Notes: a model not told the origin generated them from the letters alone. Positions 1 to 5,379 are shown, counted from the stretch's first letter. The stretch: 6,140 nt of DNA from Bacteroidota bacterium (GCA_018267355.1 JAFDYP010000232.1:1-6140); one strand, 5' to 3'. Program-made: numbers and translations.

Positions 1-1254
1 AACATGGAATATGAAATGGGTAGTTACCCCAAAATGAGTATATCTGAGATATGGAATGGGCCCGCAGCCCAAGCCCTTAGAGCTACGCTAGGGCGATACA
101 AACTACCAGATAGCTGTCGCGTATGTAGGGCGGATCTGGATGCAGCGGCGTATAGCCAAATACATGCTACACACTTTGATCGATATGCCCACTCCGGCAA
201 CTATCCGGTGGTGATGGAGTTTCTTATAAGTAATACTTGCAATCTGGAATGCATCATGTGCAAGGGCGAATTTTCTTCTCTAATCAGACAAAACCGGGAG
301 AAGCTTCCACCTATCCAAACGCCTTATGACGAAAATTTTGTATCCCAACTGCGCGAATTTATTCCGTATCTGAAAGAGGCACGTTTCAGTGGCAGTGGTG
401 AAGCATTTCTCATCGATCTCAATTTTCGTATTTGGGAGCTGATCATAGAGTTAAACCCCTCTTGCAATATCTTGGTACAGACTAACGGCATGGTGCTGAA
501 TGAACGTATCAAGGATCTTCTCAACCGGGGTCGGTTTCAAATAGGAGTTTCCCTGGATTCTCTGGATACATCCACTTATGAGATCATACGCCCGCATGCA
601 CGGTTGCAGCGTGTGATTGAAAATATTCAATGGTTTAGCTCTTTTGCGCGTCAGGCAAATTATCCATTTGGGTTGTCCATGTGTGTCATGCGCAATAATT
701 GGAGAGAGATGCCCGACTTTATACGCTATGCAAATAGCCATGGCGCTTATGCCACTTTGCATAAGGTCTGGCAACCACTGAAATACAGCCTGCAAAACTT
801 ACCGGCAGATGAACTCGCACATATAGTAAACTACCTGAGCAGCCATAAACTGCCGCGCTATACATCCATCGAGTGTGCCAATGCCGACCATTACTACTAC
901 ATGTGCCAGGTCATAGCGGGATGGCGGGATAGAGCAACGCTTTACGCCCCTGCGGATATGACTGTAGCAGACCTCCATGCACGACTCTTGGCCAGCGCCC
1001 ACACCTTCTGGCAGGGTGAAAGCCCTGAGCGGAGGATGATATCAAATTCTGTCACGGATTTTATAGCCAAGCTTAATGCTATGCTCGCCATGCATACCGT
1101 GGAGCAGGACCAACACGAGATTTTGACAATGCTCAACTATCTGAGTTTTGGCCAGGTATATCCGAAATTTCTAAAGGCCGATATACAGCAGCTTTATGAT
1201 GAGTCAGTACTCTATCTCAAAAGAGCACGCCTGCAAGCCGATAGAACTTTTTAA
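1..1254 (+). CDS. Radical SAM protein with N-terminal SPASM-like segment (5' partial)
   Basis: The reading frame is open to the left edge, so the gene very probably starts upstream and the ATG at position 4 is likely an internal Met. Numbering from that Met, residues 5-45 (MGSYPKMSISEIWNG, then LR, then CRVC at 38-41) look like the end of a SPASM/twitch-type auxiliary cluster domain whose first cysteines lie upstream. A complete radical SAM core follows. CNLECIMC gives the CxxxCxxC ligands C79, C83 and C86 for the [4Fe-4S] cluster. SGSGEAF (129-135) stands in for the GGEP-type SAM-binding motif, with Ala where Pro is usual. QTNG (159-162) and VSLDSLD (182-188) are further core-strand motifs. 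The family uses a 5'-deoxyadenosyl radical; related proteins often sit near glycan or peptide-modification genes, but no substrate can be named here. The C-terminal 150 residues carry no motif I recognise. The gene ends at TAA directly after a T5 run (see the 1253-1402 entry). Confidence 0.88.
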   Translation, partial: NMEYEMGSYPKMSISEIWNGPAAQALRATLGRYKLPDSCRVCRADLDAAAYSQIHATHFDRYAHSGNYPVVMEFLISNTCNLECIMCKGEFSSLIRQNREKLPPIQTPYDENFVSQLREFIPYLKEARFSGSGEAFLIDLNFRIWELIIELNPSCNILVQTNGMVLNERIKDLLNRGRFQIGVSLDSLDTSTYEIIRPHARLQRVIENIQWFSSFARQANYPFGLSMCVMRNNWREMPDFIRYANSHGAYATLHKVWQPLKYSLQNLPADELAHIVNYLSSHKLPRYTSIECANADHYYYMCQVIAGWRDRATLYAPADMTVADLHARLLASAHTFWQGESPERRMISNSVTDFIAKLNAMLAMHTVEQDQHEILTMLNYLSFGQVYPKFLKADIQQLYDESVLYLKRARLQADRTF

Positions 1255-1263
1255 ATACTATAC

Positions 1264-1279
1264 ACTGTCACATGACAGT
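1264..1279. repeat. Inverted repeat ACTGTCA-CA-TGACAGT
   Basis: Two 7-bp arms are separated by CA, starting 10 nt after the radical SAM stop. Past one mismatched pair (C1263/A1280), three more pairs match (1260-1262 with 1281-1283), giving a near-palindrome of 24 bp. No T-tract follows, so it is a poor intrinsic terminator. It could be a protein-binding site, a weak RNA stem protecting the 3' end, or chance. Confidence 0.45.
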
Positions 1280-1360
1280 ATATTCACTTATGTCAAACTG
1301 CAGGTGTTTCTTCGATACGTTTATATATTGAGCAGATGGGCAATCGGCTATATAATACTC

Positions 1361-1377
1361 AAAAGGGTACCCTTTTT
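1361..1377. terminator. Candidate weak bidirectional terminator between convergent genes
   Basis: AAAAGGGTACCCTTTT is a perfect 16-bp palindrome followed by one more T. It lies between the convergent radical SAM gene (+) and NmrA-like gene (-), 22 bp past the latter's stop. On either strand the RNA would be an A-rich/U-rich stem of about 6 bp with a GUAC loop and a short U run. That geometry fits a weak two-way terminator. The stem is short, so the function is tentative. Confidence 0.35.
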
Positions 1378-1398
1378 CCGTAAGTATCTTATGGCGCT

Positions 1399-2292
1399 TT
1401 AGCCGGCATTGTAGATCGCGGCAAATTCCCTGGCGTAGTCTTCCAGTTTTACCTTACCGTAGGTAGGTGTGTGCTTCTTGTAGTCTTCGAATATGATGCC
1501 TTCACGTAGCGCCTTATTCATCTGGGTGAAAGTGGCGGCGATACCCTTATTGAGCCCGGCCTGCTCCAGGCCACCCTGTAGCTGCTCATCTGTAAACTCC
1601 ACATAAGGCAGATCCGGCCTGCCTATAGCTGTGCCCAAAGCGTGCGTGATGTCTGCCCAGGTGTGGGTATCATCACTGGCTATGTACTCTACGGTCATGC
1701 CAGGTGTACCTATAGTAGCTACGGCTCTGGCTGCTGCTGCCGCAATATCTACAGGATGAACCAGCACATGGCGGAAGTCTGCCGGCTGTGAAGTACCCAT
1801 GATACCACTGCCTTTGATCATGCCTATCTGGCCCAGGAGATTGTAATAAAAGAAGCCTGGGCGCAGTACGTGGATGCTCACACTGTCCGCCACCGGACTC
1901 AGCGTGCGCTCAAAGTAGGCCGAGCCATCTATCGGGCCGGTGCCATGACCTATATGGGCACCGATGCTGCTTAGCAACACGATGCGCTTGATACCGGAGT
2001 CTTTTACCGCTTGTGCATAGGCATTGGAGATAGCCTTCTGATGGGTTAGGAGGTCAGAGACGCTCAGGTCCGGCGGCATCATAAGGTAGGCGCTATCCGC
2101 ACCACGCAGTGTAGCAGTGACAAACGCTGCATCTGTCAGGCTGCCCACTGCGGCCTTAGCGCCAAGGGCTTCGATGTCTGCTTTGCGCGCAGCGCTGCTG
2201 GTCACTACGGTCACATCGTGGCCTGCGGCGGTGAGAGTTTGTGTGAGGGGTTTGCTAATATGGCCTGTAGAGCCGGTGATAATGATCTTCAT
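1399..2292 (-). CDS. NmrA-like / SDR-family NAD(P)-binding protein
   Basis: The product is 297 aa, the usual length for atypical short-chain dehydrogenases of the NmrA/QorB type, which are cytoplasmic NAD(P)H-binding oxidoreductases or redox sensors. I chose the ATG at 2292 because the Rossmann strand begins at once (MKIIITGSTGHISKPL). The frame runs further upstream, but through the promoter and the divergent gene. The dinucleotide-binding loop is TGSTGHIS (6-13), with Ser where the third Gly of GxxGxxG normally sits; I recall this variant from Bacteroidetes homologues. Other family marks are GAD at 64-66, IVLLSSIGAH (104-113), LRPGFFYYN (143-151) and HPVDIAAAAARA (179-190). It is divergent from an HxlR regulator across a 109-bp spacer with overlapping promoters, a classic arrangement for quinone or electrophile response. 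The substrate is unknown; a quinone reductase is the best guess, not a proof. Confidence 0.87.
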   Translation of the reverse strand: MKIIITGSTGHISKPLTQTLTAAGHDVTVVTSSAARKADIEALGAKAAVGSLTDAAFVTATLRGADSAYLMMPPDLSVSDLLTHQKAISNAYAQAVKDSGIKRIVLLSSIGAHIGHGTGPIDGSAYFERTLSPVADSVSIHVLRPGFFYYNLLGQIGMIKGSGIMGTSQPADFRHVLVHPVDIAAAAARAVATIGTPGMTVEYIASDDTHTWADITHALGTAIGRPDLPYVEFTDEQLQGGLEQAGLNKGIAATFTQMNKALREGIIFEDYKKHTPTYGKVKLEDYAREFAAIYNAG

Positions 2293-2318
2293 TGTGTTTT
2301 GTGTTTTGATCGTTTGTT

Positions 2319-2348
2319 TTGGAATATCCAGATGCAAATGTATCTTTG
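2319..2348 (+). promoter_or_regulatory. Bacteroidetes-type promoter for the HxlR gene
   Basis: TTG at 2319-2321 is followed after 19 bp by TATCTTTG at 2341-2348, an exact match to the Bacteroidetes TAnnTTTG -7 element. Transcription should begin near 2353, giving a leader of roughly 48 nt before the ATG at 2402. The -7 box shares its TA with that of the opposite promoter, and its last base is the first base of operator half-site 1. Confidence 0.7.
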
Positions 2349-2365
2349 TACTTACTTTTTGACAA
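2335..2365 (-). promoter_or_regulatory. Bacteroidetes-type promoter for the NmrA-like gene
   Basis: Read on the minus strand, TTG (2365-2363) is followed after 20 bp by TACATTTG (2342-2335), a full TAnnTTTG match. Transcription should start near 2330, about 38 nt upstream of the ATG at 2292. The -33 TTG lies within the first GTAC-type palindrome (2348-2369), so a bound HxlR dimer would block sigma access. Confidence 0.7.
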
Positions 2366-2387
2366 GTACTTACCCTAAAGTATGTAC
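2348..2387. promoter_or_regulatory. Likely HxlR operator: three GTAC half-sites, 18-bp period
   Basis: GTAC occurs at 2348, 2366 and 2384, exactly 18 bp apart. The sites form two overlapping 22-bp palindromes that share the middle GTAC. The first is GTACTT (2348-2353) with AAGTAC (2364-2369). The second is GTACTTAC (2366-2373) with GTATGTAC (2380-2387), one pair mismatched. HxlR-family dimers (such as YodB) bind TAC/GTA-rich inverted repeats of this type. The array overlaps the minus-strand -33 element and the probable plus-strand start site, so repression of both genes is the simplest reading. Confidence 0.65.
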
Positions 2388-2401
2388 AAAACAGGCACAA
2401 C

Positions 2402-2770
2402 ATGAGTACCCCCATCAAAGAAAGCAGCTCTAACCAACTGAATAAGAAAGCGGAAAGCCGTTGCCCGGTGACACACACCCTAGACCTCATAGGAGGCCGG
2501 TGGAAGTCTACCATCCTCTATCACCTCATGAGCGGCACCAAGCGCTACAGTGACCTCCGCCGCTGCATCCCTCCTATCTCTGAGAAGATGCTGATACAGC
2601 AGCTCAGAGAGCTGGAGGCTGACGGACTGGTAGAGCGCCGCGTACATCAGGTAGTGCCGCCGCATACAGACTACAGCCTCTCGCCTACCGGTCAGGACCT
2701 GACACCGGTGCTGAATGCTATGGCCGCATGGGGGATGAAGCATGGGGCCGTGGTGGCGGAGATGGTGTAG
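2402..2770 (+). CDS. HxlR-family winged-helix transcriptional regulator
   Basis: The 122-aa protein matches the family's usual length and layout. After a short polar N-terminus comes the signature CPVTHTLDLIGGRWKSTIL (21-39), then RYSDLRRCIPPISEKMLIQQLRELEADGLVERR (48-80) as the helix-turn-helix, and a wing with VPPHTDYSLSPTG (85-97). A dimerisation helix ending LNAMAAWG (104-111) closes the fold. C21 is in the place of the conserved N-terminal redox or electrophile-sensing Cys of YodB/HypR-type members; C55 is a second Cys, inside the HTH. The start at 2402 is well placed after an A-rich leader (gtacaaaacaggcacaac). It probably represses itself and the divergent NmrA-like gene by binding the GTAC array between them, with thiol oxidation or alkylation as the release signal. 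The regulator class is clear; the inducer is inferred. Confidence 0.95.
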   Translation: MSTPIKESSSNQLNKKAESRCPVTHTLDLIGGRWKSTILYHLMSGTKRYSDLRRCIPPISEKMLIQQLRELEADGLVERRVHQVVPPHTDYSLSPTGQDLTPVLNAMAAWGMKHGAVVAEMV

Positions 2771-2808
2771 GGATTTACAGATTGCAAGAACGTGGTCAGA
2801 TGGTTGGC

Positions 2809-2844
2809 TCGTTCAGTGCTCTTAAGATATTGAACGAACAATCA
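2809..2844 (+). repeat. ATTGAACGAAC repeat, copy 1 (within an imperfect palindrome)
   Basis: The core ATTGAACGAAC at 2829-2839 is shared exactly with copies at 3639 and 4429. Only this copy has an inverted partner: TCGTTCA (2809-2815) faces TGAACGA (2831-2837), and the centre is the self-complementary TCTTAAGA (2820-2827). It lies 39 nt after the HxlR stop and about 125 nt before the lipoprotein start. No T-tract follows, so it is not an obvious terminator. It occupies part of the 198-bp gap 2771-2968, in which I found no clear TAnnTTTG promoter for the next gene. Confidence 0.6.
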
Positions 2845-2968
2845 CTTCCTCATCTACTAAGCGGACACCGGGCAGCTATCGTACCATTTATGGAATAAAC
2901 TCCTCAAAATCTCGTGGTACAGATATTGCAAACCTGCTCTGTGTAACACTTAAACAAACATCATCACA

Positions 2969-3544
2969 ATGAAAAAGAATATGATCGTCTCCGGCTTCTG
3001 CGCCTTCGCCCTTCTGATCTCTGTATCAGCCTGCAAAAAAGACAATTCTGGTGAGACCTGCGGCAGCGGCTTGCTATGTGCGCATGTAGATGGCGTGAGC
3101 TACACTGCCAAGCCATACAACTCCCGCTCGAGCATCTTTAGCGGTACGTCTTACAATGGCTCCTTTGCACAGCTAGTGGCCAACTCTACCTCTACAGGGG
3201 GCTATTATATGAACCTCTCCGGAAATAACGGAGATGCTAATACCGACGCCACCTGGGAGATTGACATGCGTATCACGCAGCTCCCAGTAGCCGGTAGCAC
3301 CTATACTACACAGGCTGGTTCGGCCTCGTTTGATTACTATGCCGGTACTGCCAGCGCACAGCTGCACTATACTACTGATGCCACCCACAGCGGCACCGTG
3401 ACCATCACCAGGATAGACACTGCGGCCAACCTGGTATCAGGTACTTTCAGCTTTGAGGCTAATACGCCATCCGGTCAGACGCAGACACCTACTACTCACT
3501 CTATCACATCCGGCTCATTCACCGACCTGGTCATCAGGAGATAG
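2969..3544 (+). CDS. Small lipoprotein of unknown function (resembles DUF6252-type proteins)
   Basis: The 191-aa protein begins with a lipoprotein signal: MKKN, a hydrophobic run to residue 20, and the lipobox SVSAC with the lipidated Cys at 22 followed by KKD. It should be anchored in a membrane after the Sec pathway. The mature part starts with a short Cys-containing segment (ETCGSGLLCAHVDGVSYTA), then a Ser/Thr/Gly/Tyr-rich, probably all-beta domain. The end, TITRIDTAANLVSGTFSFEA then ITSGSFTDLVI, matches a pattern I recall in many Bacteroidetes lipoproteins (a D..n..VSGtFsF strand pair and a closing GxFtdl). This suggests the DUF6252-like group, but I could not search. No catalytic residues are evident. 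The gene stands alone, preceded by a repeat-bearing gap and closed by a strong terminator. Its role is unknown. Confidence 0.88.
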   Translation: MKKNMIVSGFCAFALLISVSACKKDNSGETCGSGLLCAHVDGVSYTAKPYNSRSSIFSGTSYNGSFAQLVANSTSTGGYYMNLSGNNGDANTDATWEIDMRITQLPVAGSTYTTQAGSASFDYYAGTASAQLHYTTDATHSGTVTITRIDTAANLVSGTFSFEANTPSGQTQTPTTHSITSGSFTDLVIRR

Positions 3545-3568
3545 AAGTCTTGATTTATTCCTTTTGCT

Positions 3569-3602
3569 ATCGCGGCGGGTGATCCTGACCGCGATTTTTT
3601 TT
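3569..3602 (+). terminator. Intrinsic terminator of the lipoprotein gene
   Basis: ATCGCGG (3569-3575) pairs perfectly with CCGCGAT (3589-3595), with a possible inner GG/CC pairing in the loop. Eight T residues (3595-3602) follow. It sits 25 nt after the lipoprotein stop. The opposite strand has no T-tract after the stem, so it acts only on plus-strand transcripts. Confidence 0.9.
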
Positions 3603-3632
3603 AAAAACATGCAATAGTGCTGTTTAATGCTC

Positions 3633-3654
3633 AGAGACATTGAACGAACAAACG
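3633..3654 (+). repeat. ATTGAACGAAC repeat, copy 2
   Basis: AGAGACATTGAACGAAC (3633-3649) is identical to copy 3 at 4423-4439, and the flanking AACG also matches, so 21 of 22 positions agree. It lies between the terminator of the plus-strand lipoprotein gene and the stop of the convergent minus-strand gene, only 5 nt from that stop codon. No inverted partner is present. Confidence 0.6.
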
Positions 3655-3659
3655 CTGAT

Positions 3660-4376
3660 CTACCAGCCGTTTTCTTCTATCAAAAAACTGGGCCGCCGAC
3701 AGGTAATACTATAACCGCCCGCACTATAGCAGCCTGGAGGCAGGCCATCAATGAAGGTACCAAACGACTCCTGCGTACTGAGGATATAATCTACTCCCGT
3801 AGCAGCACTATCTATCATGGCCGCTTCGCTGATTGAATCTTTGAAGGCAGATGGGGTCCAGTATGTGCGATAGCTATGGCCAGGAGCACCTGCGCACTCT
3901 ATCACATAGGTATTGCCATCTAATCCTCTTTGCCAGCCTTTAATATTGCTTTGCGGTGGGATATGAAAGATACCAAGGCAGGCAAAGAGGTCGTAGACCC
4001 GGCGGCAGATAGCGGTATCCAATACATACTTTTTGCCGAAAAATTCAGGCTTTGACCTGCCTGCATAGCCGGGCGTCTGACCCGTACTGGTAGTACAGTA
4101 TGCCATCGAGCCACAAAAGACCTTAAAGTCCTGAGTATATACATCTACGACCCGCGTCTCGGTAGCAAACCGGAAATGAAACGTATCTGTAGTTTTCGTG
4201 AGGTCAGGTATTCCGATCTTAGTATATTGCTGCTGAGACCAATTATACCACCAGGAGTCGTCATCATTGATTCCAGACGTTATCTCTGTCGTTTGTACAC
4301 TTGTCTGAGCCTTGGTCCACAGAGGACACAGTATGTAGAACGATAGCGCTGAGATAAAGAAAAGATGTGCCTTCAT
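3660..4376 (-). CDS. Secreted hypothetical protein with conserved cysteines
   Basis: The 238-aa product opens with a Sec signal peptide (MKAHLFFISALSFYILCPLWTKA), with likely cleavage after TKA at residue 23; C17 is inside the hydrophobic core and is not a good lipobox. The mature protein is rich in aromatic residues (SWWYNW at 41-46) and has seven Cys at 88, 94, 124, 133, 161, 216 and 226, suggesting disulfides after export. A central stretch, FHIPPQSNIKGWQRGLDGNTYVIE (137-160) followed by YRTYWTPSAF (169-178), has the look of a conserved Bacteroidetes motif (GW.rGlDG..Y.iE, then YR.Yw.P), but I cannot attach a named family. No enzyme motif is visible. It follows the broken secreted-protein gene on the same strand after a 94-nt gap that contains repeat copy 3, so it may be the tail of that operon or have its own promoter. 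I saw no convincing TAnnTTTG box there. Confidence 0.82.
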   Translation of the reverse strand: MKAHLFFISALSFYILCPLWTKAQTSVQTTEITSGINDDDSWWYNWSQQQYTKIGIPDLTKTTDTFHFRFATETRVVDVYTQDFKVFCGSMAYCTTSTGQTPGYAGRSKPEFFGKKYVLDTAICRRVYDLFACLGIFHIPPQSNIKGWQRGLDGNTYVIECAGAPGHSYRTYWTPSAFKDSISEAAMIDSAATGVDYILSTQESFGTFIDGLPPGCYSAGGYSITCRRPSFLIEENGW

Positions 4377-4422
4377 ATAGTAGAAAGATAGAAAACAAAG
4401 CGTTTTTTAGTTAACTGCTGCT

Positions 4423-4444
4423 AGAGACATTGAACGAACGAACG
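4423..4444 (+). repeat. ATTGAACGAAC repeat, copy 3
   Basis: AGAGACATTGAACGAAC (4423-4439) is followed by GAACG, so GAAC is tandemly repeated here. It is nearly identical to copy 2, which is 790 bp to the left. It lies in the 94-nt gap between two minus-strand genes, 47 nt upstream of the start at 4376, where it could also act in cis on that gene. Confidence 0.6.
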
Positions 4445-4470
4445 GTGCCGGTCATGCTATTAGTCCCTTA

Positions 4471-5124
4471 TCACATTGCCTTCACCGTTTCCGTAGATAA
4501 GGTGATAGGTCTTGAAAGACCGCCAGTCACATCCTTCAGAAATATTATCGTCTTGTCATGAGCGAGCCGCAATACATATTGATAGACGCCGCCATGTGGC
4601 GCTAAGCTGATGTCTGGTCTTTTGCCTATATATAGTTTGATGGTATAATTCCTATCCAGATTGACACTCGCCGTCTTTTCATAGTTTACTATCAGAGCAT
4701 CATAGGTCCGGGATCAAGGTACCACGATCGTACCATGACCCTGTACATCAGTATTCATACCCACAAAAGTATGCAGCAGAAAACAAGAGGCATAGGGGTA
4801 CGGCTCACCAGTCTGCTCGTCCAAAGTTTCTATCTGTATCGTAATGCTATCCTGAGAGCCGGTGACTGAGGTATCTATTGAGTTGTGAAATTTACGGTCA
4901 GCACCTGCGAAGCGAATCGTGAGAATACTATCATCGATCTGGTACCTGCCTTCGGCAAATCTTCGGGTCATATGGCCGCCTTTCACCCACAGTACACTAT
5001 CTCTGCCATAAAATGTGTAATACTCGTGCTGTCCAGATTCACTAAAATCTACGTAGTGGCCATACAACTGGGCTATTGCAAGATGAGGTATGAGAAAAAA
5101 CAAGCCTATCAGGTATTTGAGCAT
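4471..5124 (-). pseudogene. Secreted protein gene interrupted by an in-frame TGA
   Basis: From the ATG at 5124 the frame gives 136 residues, stops at TGA (4716-4714), then continues in the same phase for 80 more codons to a second TGA (4473-4471). I chose 5124 over the ATG at 5151 because a signal peptide starts right there (MLKYLIGLFFLIPHLAIAQ) and 5151 lies inside the preceding gene. The first part reads as a beta-rich domain (YGHYVDFSESGQHEYYTFYG..., GRYQIDDSILTIRF). Around the stop, a carboxypeptidase-regulatory-like pattern spans the break: NTDVQGHGTIVVP, stop, SRTYDALIVNYEKTASVNL. This indicates that the two halves are one protein of about 217 residues. A single substitution such as CGA or GGA to TGA would explain it. 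It begins 8 nt after the 73-aa gene, so it belongs to that operon. It could be a recent pseudogene, a sequencing error, or a readthrough case. Its function is unknown. Confidence 0.75.
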
Positions 5125-5132
5125 CTTTGTTT

Positions 5133-5354
5133 CTATTCCAGCATGTACCATTGATTCTTCTCATCCACCGCATAGCTGAGGCTATTACTCATCTCATGAA
5201 CCTCGCGGCCGCTAGTAGGGTCGGTATAAGTGCGGCGCTCATATACGGGTATACCGTTATTCTCTCGGGTCAGGTACTGGATCAGGGCAGACATAGTGGG
5301 TGGGATCTCATGCAGCCACTGGTCCTCATACTCTCTGGTGAATCCTCTGCTCAT
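5133..5354 (-). CDS. Small hypothetical protein (73 aa)
   Basis: The protein has no signal peptide and no membrane segment, so it is probably cytoplasmic unless exported another way. It is acidic and aromatic. Two blocks look like conserved motifs: WLHEIPPTMSALIQYLTRENNGIPV (13-37) and MSNSLSYAVDEKNQWYML (55-72), joined by a YTDPTSGREV turn. They suggest a compact alpha/beta fold, but I cannot name a family. The ATG at 5354 is the only reasonable start, because an in-frame TAA lies three codons upstream. It sits 61 nt after the SUMF1-like gene and 8 nt before the interrupted secreted-protein gene on the same strand, which strongly suggests co-transcription. A coding reading is supported by this spacing and by the protein-like sequence. 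A partner or immunity-type role for a neighbour is conceivable but unsupported. Confidence 0.68.
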   Translation of the reverse strand: MSRGFTREYEDQWLHEIPPTMSALIQYLTRENNGIPVYERRTYTDPTSGREVHEMSNSLSYAVDEKNQWYMLE

Positions 5355-5379
5355 AGCATCTTAGTTTTACGTCTTGCCT

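Larger units (their letters stand above)
1253..1402 (+). other. Possible displaced C-terminal tail of the radical SAM gene
   Basis: Immediately after the T5 run at 1247-1251, the frame one base downstream stays open for 49 codons, to a TAG at 1400-1402. It would encode a basic, aromatic, hydrophobic tail (KYYTLSHDSIFTYVK..., later RYVYILSRWAIGYIILKR and VPFFRKYL). Removing one T from the run would fuse it smoothly to the radical SAM protein (...ADRTF-KYYTL). The ttt-taa context would also allow a +1 slip of the P-site Phe tRNA. The alternatives are a chance open frame or a sequencing error. Against its being coding, two palindromes lie inside it and one resembles a weak terminator. Its stop overlaps the stop codon of the convergent NmrA-like gene. 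Confidence 0.25.

Noticed and set aside
451..795. Minus-strand open frame inside the radical SAM gene
   Set aside because: Its translation is antisense to a clearly coding region with cluster cysteines and core motifs, and it has no domain-like sequence or leader.
2293..2514. Longer start for the NmrA-like protein, extending the frame to 2514
   Set aside because: The extension crosses both promoters and the HxlR coding start, and the Rossmann fold begins exactly at the ATG at 2292.
2771..2968. Promoter or hidden small gene in the gap before the lipoprotein gene
   Set aside because: No TTTG-containing -7 box occurs on the plus strand, and no open frame with a plausible leader or protein-like composition is visible; only the repeat/palindrome can be supported.
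4383..4390. TATCTTTC as a -7 promoter box for the gene starting at 4376
   Set aside because: The last base departs from TAnnTTTG, no TTG lies 19-21 bp upstream, and transcription would start almost at the ATG.
2823..4444. Integron cassette array with the ATTGAACGAAC repeats as attC sites
   Set aside because: No GTTRRRY/RYYYAAC core pairs, no folded attC-like imperfect palindromes at copies 2 and 3, genes in opposite orientations, and no integrase in view.
4674..4716. Selenocysteine insertion at the in-frame TGA
   Set aside because: The bases after the TGA form only a 4-bp CTAT/ATAG stem, far weaker than a bacterial SECIS element, and the residue context (VVP-x-SRTYD) is not a redox motif.
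5125..5151. ATG at 5151 as the start of the interrupted secreted-protein gene
   Set aside because: It would put nine polar residues before the signal peptide and overlap the end of the 73-aa gene; the ATG at 5124 begins the signal peptide directly.
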